From an uncultured Veillonella sp. (GTDB lineage: Bacteria; Bacillota; Negativicutes; Veillonellales; Veillonellaceae): 19,523 nucleotides of DNA. Made by a program: the position numbers and the translations under genes. The first letter of the stretch is position 1; every line of letters starts with the position of its first letter. The notes beneath the pieces were generated by a model. That model made no database searches and was not told the origin of the DNA. It saw nothing but the letters and a program-made list of their open reading frames with translations. This document shows, piece after piece, positions 7,177 through 14,370 of the stretch. The stretch lies in the NCBI GenBank assembly GCA_915066865.1, contig CAJZEE010000034.1, positions 1 through 19,523 on the forward strand, written 5' to 3'.

Positions 7177-7421
7177 TCTCTATATAATAGTATAATATAG
7201 TAATTATGTACACCTTAGATAAGGTTATTATAGTTATTTATTTAAACAATATGCTTTCAAAATTAATTTCCAATTATTGGATTAAAATAAAATATTTAGC
7301 AGTAGTCTAAAGATAAAAAAACTAAATGATAATATATTTCAAATGAGTTAAGTAGTAGAAAACCGCATAGTATCTATGATTATTAAATATTATAAAAAAT
7401 GAGAAAATAAGAAAATGAGTA

Positions 7422-7450
7422 TTGAAAAGTTTCGATGTCTTTGATATACT
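7422..7450 (+). promoter_or_regulatory. Promoter of the rubredoxin gene
   Basis: TTGAAA (7422-7427) and TATACT (7445-7450) are 17 bp apart, the same hexamers as the nrdD promoter. Transcription should begin near 7457, at the start of the small palindrome CAGATAGAGTATCTG (7457-7471), leaving a leader of about 70 nt. Confidence 0.7.
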
Positions 7451-7526
7451 ACATTACAGATAGAGTATCTGAATTAATTAAAGATAAACATTAAACAATA
7501 ATTTTCAAGTGAAGGAGGAAATACAC

Positions 7527-7661
7527 ATGGAAAAATATGTATGCGTAGTATGTGGTTGGGTTTATGACGAAGCTGTTGAAGGCGTAAAATTCGAAGATCA
7601 ACCAGCTGATTATGTTTGCCCAATTTGCGGTGTTGGTAAAGACCAATTCGAAAAAATGTAA
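7527..7661 (+). CDS. Rubredoxin (short, 44 residues)
   Basis: Rubredoxin is a small cytoplasmic one-electron carrier with a single iron bound by four cysteines. In anaerobes it commonly feeds oxygen- and peroxide-detoxifying enzymes. Both ligand loops are present: CVVCGWVYD (Cys6, Cys9) and CPICGVGKDQF (Cys31, Cys34). At 44 residues it is shorter than the usual 52-54 because about 8 residues between the loops are missing, as in the known 45-residue Desulfovibrio desulfuricans type. AAGGAGG (7512-7518) lies 8 nt before ATG 7527. It has its own promoter and terminator and is therefore monocistronic; no partner enzyme lies beside it. Confidence 0.95.
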   Translation: MEKYVCVVCGWVYDEAVEGVKFEDQPADYVCPICGVGKDQFEKM

Positions 7662-7673
7662 TTGACTTACCAA

Positions 7674-7709
7674 AAGGCTATCTTGAGTCCACTTGAGATA
7701 GTCTTTTTT
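7674..7709 (+). terminator. Terminator after rubredoxin
   Basis: AAGGCTATCTTGAG (7674-7687) pairs with CTTGAGATAGTCTT (7692-7705) around loop TCCA, with three G-U pairs, followed by a run of T to 7709. It ends only two bases before the next promoter. Confidence 0.85.
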
Positions 7710-7711
7710 AT

Positions 7712-7740
7712 TTGACAAAGCACAATGTCATGTTTATAAT
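7712..7740 (+). promoter_or_regulatory. Consensus promoter of yceD-rpmF
   Basis: TTGACA (7712-7717) and TATAAT (7735-7740) are both perfect consensus hexamers with a 17-bp spacer, predicting strong constitutive transcription from about 7747. This rules out the ATG at 7744 as a start, since it would not be on the transcript. Confidence 0.88.
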
Positions 7741-7761
7741 ATTATGAGTCGAGGTAAGATT

Positions 7762-8274
7762 ATGAAACTGCAAGTAGAGCAAGCAAAAGAACATATAGGA
7801 AAGAAATTTCCTTATAGCTATACGATATCAGCCTCTGAGCTTGGTGACGTAACTGCTTTTCCTTGGAGCCGTCATGATATAACCATTAGTGGTGAGTTTT
7901 GGTTTGATGGTCAAAATTACATCGTTCAAGGTTCGATTCAGTCTAAAGGCGATTATGATTGTTCCCGTTGTTTAAATACCACAGAACATTATCGAAAAGA
8001 TTTCTTTCAGGAAATCTTTAGTGATTGTCGAGATGCTGCAGATGATGTGAATTCTTTTGATGGAGAAGAAATTGACTTAACTGAACTAATTAGGGATACA
8101 TTAATCATCAATGAGCCCTCTCAAGTGTTATGTCAGGATGATTGCAAAGGATTGTGCGTTCATTGCGGAGCAAATTTAAATGTTTCACCTTGTTCTTGTG
8201 AATCCTTTGTGGTGGATCCTCGATTTGCAGAGTTACGTGCTTTGCTTGATGAGAAAGATGATAGATTATCCTAA
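7762..8274 (+). CDS. yceD: YceD/DUF177 family protein
   Basis: YceD (DUF177) proteins are encoded next to rpmF in most bacteria and are linked to 23S rRNA or large-subunit accumulation; the molecular mechanism is not established. This 170-residue protein has the family's cysteine pattern: CSRC at 67-70, then LCQDDCKGLCVHCGANLN at 123-140 and a final CSC at 144-146, suggesting metal binding. The acidic stretch ending in EEIDLTELIRD at 102-112 is typical. An in-frame ATG exists at 7744, but it lies upstream of the predicted transcription start and has no ribosome site. ATG 7762 has GAGGT (7751-7755) six bases upstream and is chosen. It is followed by rpmF after 25 nt. Confidence 0.9.
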   Translation: MKLQVEQAKEHIGKKFPYSYTISASELGDVTAFPWSRHDITISGEFWFDGQNYIVQGSIQSKGDYDCSRCLNTTEHYRKDFFQEIFSDCRDAADDVNSFDGEEIDLTELIRDTLIINEPSQVLCQDDCKGLCVHCGANLNVSPCSCESFVVDPRFAELRALLDEKDDRLS

Positions 8275-8299
8275 TGATTGTACTAAGGAGGTGCAGATA

Positions 8300-8476
8300 A
8301 TGGCAGTACCTAAACGTAGATTGTCTAAATGCCGTCGCGATCGTCGTCGTGCTAATTGGAAATTAGAAGCTCCTGGTTATGTAGCATGTCCACAATGCCA
8401 CGAACCTAAGATGCCTCATCGTGTTTGCCCTACATGTGGTCACTATAAAGGTGAACAAGTAGTAGCTAATGCTTAA
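8300..8476 (+). CDS. rpmF: 50S ribosomal protein L32
   Basis: L32 is a small zinc-ribbon protein of the large ribosomal subunit. The 58-residue product begins with the hallmark MAVPKRRLSKCRRDRRR and contains a four-cysteine zinc site, Cys30, Cys33, Cys43 and Cys46 (CPQC, CPTC). The length is normal for the family. AAGGAGGT (8285-8292) precedes ATG 8300. A longer upstream extension of the open frame overlaps yceD and is not coding. It shares the consensus promoter ahead of yceD. The four-cysteine (zinc-containing) form implies a possible zinc-independent paralogue elsewhere, but none is seen here. Confidence 0.97.
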   Translation: MAVPKRRLSKCRRDRRRANWKLEAPGYVACPQCHEPKMPHRVCPTCGHYKGEQVVANA

Positions 8477-8490
8477 TATGTGAGCAGAGA

Positions 8491-8519
8491 GAGACGCCTA
8501 CTTTGTAGGCGTCTTTTTT
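8491..8519 (+). terminator. Terminator after rpmF
   Basis: GACGCCTAC (8493-8501) pairs perfectly with GTAGGCGTC (8505-8513) around loop TTT and is followed by TTTTTT to 8519. The stem is GC-rich for this genome, so efficient termination is expected. Confidence 0.92.
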
Positions 8520-8571
8520 ATATGCTTTCAAAATATACACTCATATTTTTATATGTTTTGTTATCAATAGC

Positions 8572-8623
8572 ATGTGTCACTATTTTATAGTAAGATTATT
8601 CTATAAAATGGTGACACATTTTT
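8572..8623. repeat. Long inverted repeat, possible second terminator
   Basis: ATGTGTCACTATTTTATAG (8572-8590) pairs with CTATAAAATGGTGACACAT (8601-8619), a 19-bp stem with a single G-U pair and a 10-nt loop, then TTTT and an AT-rich tail. It sits 53 nt after the rpmF terminator with no gene in between. It may be a backup terminator, the end of a small RNA, or a repeated element. Confidence 0.6.
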
Positions 8624-8712
8624 ATTTTTTATAAACAATAATACTAAAATATAAAAAAACAACTATATTTTGTATATGCTATGAAAATATCTTACTATAT
8701 GTATGAAAAGTC

Positions 8713-8741
8713 TTGCCAATAAGGGAATTATTGTATATACT
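8713..8741 (+). promoter_or_regulatory. Promoter of the fatty acid synthesis operon
   Basis: TTGCCA (8713-8718) and TATACT (8736-8741) are 17 bp apart. Predicted transcription start near 8748 lies just before the FapR-like box and about 34 nt before the fapR start codon. Confidence 0.7.
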
Positions 8742-8753
8742 TAGGATGTAATA

Positions 8754-8770
8754 TTAATACTAGGTCATAA
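8754..8770. promoter_or_regulatory. FapR-like operator upstream of fapR
   Basis: On the minus strand this reads TTATGACCTAGTATTAA, about 14 of 17 positions like the FapR box of Gram-positive bacteria as I recall it (TTAGTACCTAGTACTAA). It is an imperfect palindrome starting roughly six bases after the predicted transcription start, placed for repression. FapR binding would be autoregulatory and relieved by malonyl-CoA. Confidence 0.6.
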
Positions 8771-8781
8771 AAGGTGGTCCC

Positions 8782-9342
8782 ATGAGTCGGTTAAAGAAGC
8801 AAGAGCGCCAGAAGCAGTTACAAGAAAAACTGAATATTACGCCATTTCTTACTGATGAAGAATTGGCAACACACTTTGGTGTAAGTGTGCCAACAATTCG
8901 TCTCGATCGACTAGAATTGGGTATTCCTGAATTGCGTGAACGCATTCGTGTTATGGCTACAGGTCAATCACATGAAATGGCAGAACATGTATCATATGAA
9001 GTGGTTGGCGAATTGATTGATGTCACCGAGGGGCACCAAGCATTATCTATGTTGCGTACTACGGCTGATATGGAAGATCAATTCGGATATGTAGAACCGC
9101 AGTATTTATATGCTCAAGCAAATTCCCTTGCAAAAGTGGTTATGGGGACGACTGTTTGCTCTGCGGAAGTTGGAAATATAAAATATAAGAACCCGGTAGG
9201 ATCTGGTACTAATTTGGTAGCGAAAGCAGAAATTGTTCGTCGCCGAGGTAATAAGTTCTTTATTTGGGTTATAATAAGAGATAAAATAAAAGAAGTGTTT
9301 CGCGCAAAATTTATTATGGAATCCGTAGAGAATAGGGTGTAA
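8782..9342 (+). CDS. fapR: FapR, malonyl-CoA-responsive fatty acid repressor
   Basis: FapR is the global repressor of lipid synthesis in many Gram-positive bacteria; malonyl-CoA binding releases it from DNA. The 186-residue protein has an N-terminal DeoR-type helix-turn-helix (about 23-48, LTDEELATHFGVSVPTIRLD), a linker, and a hotdog-fold ligand domain from about 70 to the end. The latter contains LYAQANSLAK at 109-118, which matches the acyl-CoA binding segment. AAAGGTGG precedes ATG 8782. It heads the operon, with plsX starting 3 nt after its stop, and a FapR-like box lies in its own leader. The assignment is supported by both domain order and context. Confidence 0.93.
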   Translation: MSRLKKQERQKQLQEKLNITPFLTDEELATHFGVSVPTIRLDRLELGIPELRERIRVMATGQSHEMAEHVSYEVVGELIDVTEGHQALSMLRTTADMEDQFGYVEPQYLYAQANSLAKVVMGTTVCSAEVGNIKYKNPVGSGTNLVAKAEIVRRRGNKFFIWVIIRDKIKEVFRAKFIMESVENRV

Positions 9343-9345
9343 ATT

Positions 9346-10374
9346 ATGAAAATTGCAATAGACGCCATGGGTGGCGACTTTGCTCCAATGGAGACTGTAC
9401 TTGGATCCATTGAAGCCGTACGAGCAAATCAACACATTGAAGTGGTGCTCGTCGGCGATGAGCAGCAAATTTTTGATATATTAGAAGCTAATAATGAAGC
9501 TAAGAATCCACGTATTTCTGTACATCATGCTAGCCAGGTAATCGGTATGGATGAACATCCAGGTCAAGCATTGCGCAAGAAAAAAGATGCATCTGTTGTG
9601 GTCGCTACTTCGTTGGTTCGGGATAATCGTTGTGATGCTGTAATTGCTCCAGGTAGTACGGGAGCTGCTGTTGCAGCGGCTTTGTTTGGGCTTGGTCGCA
9701 TTAAAGGTATTGATCGCCCTGTCATTGCAACTCCAATGCCAACGGTAAGTGGTATAACAGTTATGTTAGACTCTGGTGCAAATTCCAATAGTAAACCTAA
9801 ACATCTTGTACAAGGAGCTTTAATGGGGTCTGAATACGCTAAGCTTTTATTAGGAAAAGAAAATCCTACTGTGGGATTGTTAAATATTGGTGAAGAGGCC
9901 ACAAAGGGGAACGATGTCGTATTGGCGACGTATCCTATTTTGGAGGGTATGAAGACTATCAATTTTAAAGGTAATATTGAAGGTCGTGATATTCCTAAAG
10001 GTGCCGTTGATGTTGTCGTATGTGATGGATTCGTAGGCAATGTGGTACTTAAATTTGCGGAAGGGTTAGTAACAGGTCTTACGCAATTAGTAAAGGATAG
10101 CATTATGGCAGGAAGTATTTTTGCCAAGATAGGAGCTATGCTTGTAAAGCCAGCCTTGAAAAAGATGGCAAAACGTTTGGATCACACAGAAAATGGTGGT
10201 GCTCCACTTTTAGGAGTTAATGGGGTATTCATGATTGCTCATGGTAGTTCTAAAGCAAAAGAAATAAAAACTGCTATTGAAATTGCTAGTGATTTAGTAG
10301 AGCGTAAAATTATTCAACACATAAGAGAAACGATGGATATTGAAGGAGCCTTAAAGTATGACTATGATGAATAA
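9346..10374 (+). CDS. plsX: Phosphate acyltransferase
   Basis: PlsX converts long-chain acyl-ACP to acyl-phosphate, the donor used by PlsY to start phospholipid synthesis; it is a peripheral membrane enzyme. The 342-residue protein begins with the family signature IAIDAMGGDFAP (about 3-14), and has GSTGAAVAAALFGLGRI and LLNIGEEATKGN blocks typical of PlsX. Length is normal. The gene starts 3 nt after fapR with a modest AGGGTG ribosome site, and its end overlaps fabH by 17 nt. The fapR-plsX-fabH order is classical for FapR-controlled operons. Confidence 0.97.
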   Translation: MKIAIDAMGGDFAPMETVLGSIEAVRANQHIEVVLVGDEQQIFDILEANNEAKNPRISVHHASQVIGMDEHPGQALRKKKDASVVVATSLVRDNRCDAVIAPGSTGAAVAAALFGLGRIKGIDRPVIATPMPTVSGITVMLDSGANSNSKPKHLVQGALMGSEYAKLLLGKENPTVGLLNIGEEATKGNDVVLATYPILEGMKTINFKGNIEGRDIPKGAVDVVVCDGFVGNVVLKFAEGLVTGLTQLVKDSIMAGSIFAKIGAMLVKPALKKMAKRLDHTENGGAPLLGVNGVFMIAHGSSKAKEIKTAIEIASDLVERKIIQHIRETMDIEGALKYDYDE

Positions 10375-11353
10375 ACCTGTAGGAATCATTGGTACTGGGA
10401 GCTTCCTTCCTGACAATGTAGTAACAAACTTTGATCTTGAAAAAATGGTTGATACCAATGATCAATGGATTAGAGAGCGTACGGGTATAGAAGAACGACG
10501 CATTGCACCGGAAGGTATGAATACATCCTATATGGCGACCGAGGCAGCAAAAAAAGCTATGCAAATGGCTAATGTCTCTGCAGAGGATATCGACATGATT
10601 ATCTTTGCTACCCTAACACCAGATATGATTATTCCTTCGGCAGCTTGTGTATTGCAAGCAAACTTAGGAGCTAAAAACGCTGCAGCCTATGATTTACAAG
10701 CGGCATGCTCTGGGTTTGTATATGGATTGATTACTGCCGCTAGTTATATTAGCTCTGGTATCTATAAAAAAGTACTCGTTGTGGGGGCAGAAATTCTTTC
10801 TCGTCGAGTAAACTGGAATGATCGTGGTACATGTATCCTCTTTGGTGATGGTGCTGGGGCTGCAGTAGTATCTGAAGTACCTGAAGGCTATGGCATTAAA
10901 GGTATTGACATGGGCGCCGATGGCACTGGAGGATCAGCGCTTTGCATTCCTGCAGGTGGCACTGCTGTAGTAGCAAATGATCAACGCGTAGAAGAGGGCT
11001 TAACATTTATTCATATGGATGGCCCTGAAGTATATAAATTTGCCGTTAAAACGATGGGACGTACGGTTTTAAAATCCTTAGAACGTGCTGATATGGAGTT
11101 AAATGAATTAGATTACTTCATTCCTCATCAAGCGAATATTCGTATTATTGATTCGGCAGCCAAACGTTTACATCTGCCGATGGAAAAAGTTTTTGTTAAT
11201 TTACATAAGTATGGTAATACATCTGCCGCGTCTGTAGCGATTGCACTTGATGAAGCTAATCGCGAGGGACGTTTCAAACGCGGTGATAATGTTGCGTTTG
11301 CAGGATTTGGTGCAGGCCTAACATGGGCAAGCCTGGTCTTGAAATGGTATTAA
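10358..11353 (+). CDS. fabH: Beta-ketoacyl-ACP synthase III
   Basis: FabH starts fatty acid synthesis by condensing an acyl-CoA primer with malonyl-ACP. The 331-residue protein has the complete catalytic triad: Cys117 in QAACSGF, His257 in IPHQANIR and Asn287 in YGNTSAAS. The N-terminal GIIGTGSFLPDNVVTN is typical. AAGGAG (10343-10348) lies 9 nt before ATG 10358; two further Met codons at 10364 and 10367 are alternative starts. The first 17 bases overlap plsX, implying translational coupling. The residues around the primer pocket do not let me predict straight- or branched-chain preference. Confidence 0.97.
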   Translation: MTMMNKPVGIIGTGSFLPDNVVTNFDLEKMVDTNDQWIRERTGIEERRIAPEGMNTSYMATEAAKKAMQMANVSAEDIDMIIFATLTPDMIIPSAACVLQANLGAKNAAAYDLQAACSGFVYGLITAASYISSGIYKKVLVVGAEILSRRVNWNDRGTCILFGDGAGAAVVSEVPEGYGIKGIDMGADGTGGSALCIPAGGTAVVANDQRVEEGLTFIHMDGPEVYKFAVKTMGRTVLKSLERADMELNELDYFIPHQANIRIIDSAAKRLHLPMEKVFVNLHKYGNTSAASVAIALDEANREGRFKRGDNVAFAGFGAGLTWASLVLKWY

Positions 11354-11368
11354 GGAGGACACATCAAG

Positions 11369-12313
11369 ATGATTAAGACTGACATTTGTGATTTATTGCA
11401 GATTGAGTATCCAATCTTTCAAGGTGGCATGGCTTGGCTCGGTACTGCAGAATTAGCGGCAGCCGTTTCTGAAGCTGGTGGACTTGGGATTATTGGTGCT
11501 GGTCATATGCCTCCTGATATTTTCCGTAATGAAATCCATAAATTAAAAGAGCGCACTAGTAAGCCTTTTGGCTGTAATATCATGCTCATGTCTCCATTTG
11601 TAAAAGAGGTTATGGAAGTAGTCGTGGAAGAACGTGTTCCTGTTATCACTACAGGTGCAGGTAATCCTGGTGTTTATGTTCCCGCTTTGAAAGAAATTGG
11701 TACAAAAGTTATTCCTGTAGTTGCATCAGTATTACTAGCAAAGCGCTTATTACGTGGTGGTATTGATGCAATTATTGCTGAAGGTACAGAGTCTGGTGGT
11801 CACGTAGGTGATATTACAACTATGGCATTAATTCCTCAAGTAGTTGATGCTGTAGATGTACCAGTTATTGCTGCCGGAGGTATCGCAGATGGTCGTGGTA
11901 TGGCTGCGGCATTTGCATTAGGTGCTAAAGCGGTACAAATGGGGACACGATTCGTATTATCCGAAGAATGTATTGCCCATGAAAATTATAAAAATGCTGT
12001 ATTGAAAGCAAAAGATCGTGCTACAGTTATGACTGGTTTAACAACAGGTCATCCTGTACGTATTATAGATAATGCGTTAGCTCATAAATATAAATCCCTT
12101 GAATTCAGTGGTGGCTCTAAAGAGGAATTGGAAGCATTAGGTGCTGGTACACTTCGTTTAGCTGCTATTGAGGGTAATGTAAAAGAAGGTTCTGTAATGA
12201 TCGGTCAAATTTCTGGTATGTTAACAGATGTTAAACCATGTGAAACTATCATTAAAGATATTATGACTGAAGCTGAAACTGTGATTAAGAATCTTCAAGG
12301 TCTTAGTAAATAA
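11369..12313 (+). CDS. fabK: Enoyl-ACP reductase II
   Basis: FabK is the FMN-dependent, NAD(P)H-using enoyl-ACP reductase that completes each elongation cycle and replaces FabI in many Firmicutes. The 314-residue protein has YPIFQGGMAW at 14-23, GLGIIGAGHMPP at 38-49, KPFGCNIMLMSPFV at 65-78, GAGNP at 96-100 and the catalytic His145 in ESGGHVG. The C-terminal AIEGNVKEGSVMIGQISG block matches streptococcal FabK closely. AAGGAGG sits upstream. Position between fabH and fabD, in the fapR operon, makes this the main biosynthetic reductase. Confidence 0.95.
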   Translation: MIKTDICDLLQIEYPIFQGGMAWLGTAELAAAVSEAGGLGIIGAGHMPPDIFRNEIHKLKERTSKPFGCNIMLMSPFVKEVMEVVVEERVPVITTGAGNPGVYVPALKEIGTKVIPVVASVLLAKRLLRGGIDAIIAEGTESGGHVGDITTMALIPQVVDAVDVPVIAAGGIADGRGMAAAFALGAKAVQMGTRFVLSEECIAHENYKNAVLKAKDRATVMTGLTTGHPVRIIDNALAHKYKSLEFSGGSKEELEALGAGTLRLAAIEGNVKEGSVMIGQISGMLTDVKPCETIIKDIMTEAETVIKNLQGLSK

Positions 12314-12324
12314 GGAGGCCCCTA

Positions 12325-13266
12325 ATGAAAACGGCATTTGTTTTTCCTGGTCAAGGTTCTCAAAAAGTAGGCATGTTACAAGATTTGTATAATGCGTACC
12401 CTATTGTGAAACAACGTTTTGAAGAAGCTGACGAGGCACTTGGTTATTCTATCAGTAAATTATGCTTCGAAGGTCCTGATACAGAGCTCGTTAAAACAGC
12501 AAATACACAACCAGCTATTTTGACTGCATCCGTAGCTTGTTATGAAATTCTAAAAGAACAAGGCTTTACGCCTGACATCGTAGGCGGGCATAGTCTTGGT
12601 GAGTATAGTGCTCTAGTAGCAGCCGGTGTATTGAACTTTAAAGACGCAGTATATGTAGTTCATAAACGCGGTGAATATATGCAAGAAGCTGTGCCATTGG
12701 GTAAAGGCGCTATGGCAGCAATTTTGGCATTACCTCGTGAGCAAGTTGTAGAAATTTGTGAAGAAGTAGATGCTTCTGTAGGTTCTGTACAAGCAGTTAA
12801 CTTCAATTGCCCTGGACAAATCGTTATTGCCGGTGAAACTGCAGCGGTGGAAACAGCGGCTGAAAAAATGAAAGAAGCAGGAGCAAAACGCGCAGTAATG
12901 CTTCCGGTAAGTGCTCCATTCCACAGCCGTTTGATGGAACCCGCAGCTCTTCGGTTAAAGGAAGAGTTGGATAAGATCCAAGTGTGTGATGCACAAATTC
13001 CTGTAGTTGCAAATGTTACTGGCAAGATTTTGACTAATGCAAATGACATTAAAGAGTCCTTAGTTACTCAAGCCGCTAACCCTGTCTTGTGGGAAGATTG
13101 TGTAGCTGAAATGGTAAACTTTGGTGTTACTCGCTTTGTTGAAGTGGGGCCTGGGAAAGTACTCACAGGTTTTACTAAAAAGATCAACAAAGATATGGAA
13201 TTAGCTAATGTTGAAGACATTGCATCCTTAGAGAAAACGCTTGAATTTTTGAAGGGGGTTCGATAA
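12325..13266 (+). CDS. fabD: Malonyl-CoA-ACP transacylase
   Basis: FabD loads malonate from malonyl-CoA onto ACP. The 313-residue protein shows FPGQGSQ at 7-13, the nucleophile elbow GHSLGEYSA with Ser90, Arg115 in HKRG, and His200 in APFHSRLM. Length is normal. It starts 11 nt after fabK with AAGGAGG, and ends one base before fabG, which is read from a ribosome site lying inside the fabD end. No fused domains. Confidence 0.97.
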   Translation: MKTAFVFPGQGSQKVGMLQDLYNAYPIVKQRFEEADEALGYSISKLCFEGPDTELVKTANTQPAILTASVACYEILKEQGFTPDIVGGHSLGEYSALVAAGVLNFKDAVYVVHKRGEYMQEAVPLGKGAMAAILALPREQVVEICEEVDASVGSVQAVNFNCPGQIVIAGETAAVETAAEKMKEAGAKRAVMLPVSAPFHSRLMEPAALRLKEELDKIQVCDAQIPVVANVTGKILTNANDIKESLVTQAANPVLWEDCVAEMVNFGVTRFVEVGPGKVLTGFTKKINKDMELANVEDIASLEKTLEFLKGVR

Positions 13267-13267
13267 A

Positions 13268-14011
13268 ATGCATTTAGAGGGTAAAGTAGCCATTGTAACT
13301 GGCGCATCCCGTGGCATTGGTCGCGCTGTAGCTATCAATCTAGCACAATCTGGTGCTGATATTGTAGTAAACTATAGCGGTAGCGAAGGTGCAGCACAAG
13401 AAACTGTTGAAGCTGTACAAGCGTTAGGCCGAAAAGCCATTAAATTTAAAGCTAATGTAGCAAATGCTGATGAAGTTGCTTCCATGGTGGAAGAAGCTCA
13501 TAAAGAATTTGGTCACATTGACATTCTCGTAAATAATGCGGGTATTACGCGCGACGGTTTGTTGATGAGAATGAAAGACGAAGATTTTGATGCTGTAATT
13601 GATATCAACCTTAAAGGTGTATACTTGGTAACTAAAGCAGTATCTAAAATTATGATGAAACAACGTTCTGGTCATATTATCAACATGACATCTGTTGTAG
13701 GTGTTATTGGTAATGCTGGTCAAACTAACTACGCTGCTTCTAAAGCGGGCGTAATTGGTTTTACTAAGTCCTGTGCTAAAGAATTGGCTAGCCGTGGTAT
13801 TACAGTTAATGCTATTGCTCCAGGCTTTATCAACACAGATATGACCGATGTATTACCAGAAAAAGTTAAAGAAGCTATGGTTACTGAAATTCCATTGGGC
13901 CGTATGGCTGATGCTGAAGAAGTAGCAACAGTAGTAACATTCCTTGCTAGCGATTTTGCTAATTATATTACAGGTCAAGTCATCAATGTTGATGGTGGCA
14001 TGGTAATGTAG
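13268..14011 (+). CDS. fabG: 3-oxoacyl-ACP reductase
   Basis: FabG reduces 3-ketoacyl-ACP with NADPH; it is a short-chain dehydrogenase. The 247-residue protein has the nucleotide motif TGASRGIG at 11-18, NNAG at 89-92, and catalytic residues Asn114, Ser142, Tyr155 and Lys159 (TNYAASKAG). It ends with the typical GGMVM segment. It starts one base after fabD, with AGGGGG in the fabD tail as ribosome site. The 51-nt gap to acpP holds the latter's strong ribosome site. Confidence 0.97.
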   Translation: MHLEGKVAIVTGASRGIGRAVAINLAQSGADIVVNYSGSEGAAQETVEAVQALGRKAIKFKANVANADEVASMVEEAHKEFGHIDILVNNAGITRDGLLMRMKDEDFDAVIDINLKGVYLVTKAVSKIMMKQRSGHIINMTSVVGVIGNAGQTNYAASKAGVIGFTKSCAKELASRGITVNAIAPGFINTDMTDVLPEKVKEAMVTEIPLGRMADAEEVATVVTFLASDFANYITGQVINVDGGMVM

Positions 14012-14062
14012 TTGTAAAATTAGACTATATATAAATACACTTTGAAAGGAGGTGAACCACTA

Positions 14063-14293
14063 ATGAACACTTTCGATAAAGTTAAAGCAATCGTTGTGGA
14101 ACAATTAGGCGTTGATGAAGCTGAAGTTACCATTGATTCTACATTCATCGACGACTTAGGCGCTGACTCCTTAGATATCGTTGAATTGATCATGGCATTT
14201 GAAGAAGAATTCAATGTTGAAATCCCTGACGACGTTGCAGAAAAAATTAAAACCGTTAAGGATACAGTAGAATATATTGATTCTGCTAAATAA
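14063..14293 (+). CDS. acpP: Acyl carrier protein
   Basis: AcpP carries the growing acyl chain on a phosphopantetheine arm attached to Ser36 in the signature DDLGADSLDIVEL. The protein has 76 residues and is very acidic, as expected. A longer frame exists upstream but its extra residues are translated ribosome binding sequence; ATG 14063 follows the near-perfect AAAGGAGGTG (14045-14054) at 8 nt. This is the strongest ribosome site in the operon, consistent with the high AcpP level cells need. A terminator-like hairpin follows. Confidence 0.97.
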   Translation: MNTFDKVKAIVVEQLGVDEAEVTIDSTFIDDLGADSLDIVELIMAFEEEFNVEIPDDVAEKIKTVKDTVEYIDSAK

Positions 14294-14312
14294 GCTGTAA
14301 AGCTAACAATTC

Positions 14313-14353
14313 AACCGAACGGGAGGCCGAGTGGCCTCCCAACCGGTTTTATT
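14313..14353 (+). terminator. Terminator-like hairpin after acpP (attenuator)
   Basis: GGGAGGCC (14321-14328) pairs with GGCCTCCC (14333-14340) around loop GAGT. An outer helix AACCG (14313-14317) with CGGTT (14344-14348) continues the stem beyond a symmetric AAC/AAC internal loop, and TTTTATTT follows. Because the downstream genes lack an obvious promoter, it probably terminates only part of the transcription. Confidence 0.8.
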
Positions 14354-14370
14354 TACAGGAGGATTTGATA

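Larger units (their letters stand above)
6979..7526. other. Gene-free AT-rich region between divergent units
   Basis: This 548-bp stretch separates the minus-strand FabK-like pair from the rubredoxin gene. I see no open frame with a ribosome binding site. It holds a putative minus-strand promoter (7018-7046), a 15-bp-arm inverted repeat (7036-7075), a second hairpin (7149-7176) with a competing upstream arm (7125-7133), and the rubredoxin promoter (7422-7450). The part from about 7200 to 7420 shows nothing I can name. Confidence 0.6.

Noticed and set aside
7744..7761. Earlier ATG start for yceD
   Set aside because: It lies at or before the predicted transcription start of a perfect-consensus promoter and has no ribosome site; ATG 7762 has one.
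7249..8533. Shared 15-mer ATATGCTTTCAAAAT at 7249-7263 and about 8519-8533
   Set aside because: Two copies only, AT-rich, with no consistent position relative to genes; chance is a sufficient explanation.
9564..10127. Minus-strand open frame of 187 codons opposite plsX
   Set aside because: Shadow of a clear plsX coding sequence; no ribosome site and Ser/Thr/Pro-rich composition typical of antisense frames.
14012..14045. Separate promoter for acpP in the fabG-acpP gap
   Set aside because: TTGTAA with TACACT at 18 bp is a poor pair, and the gap is short; cotranscription from the fapR promoter explains acpP.
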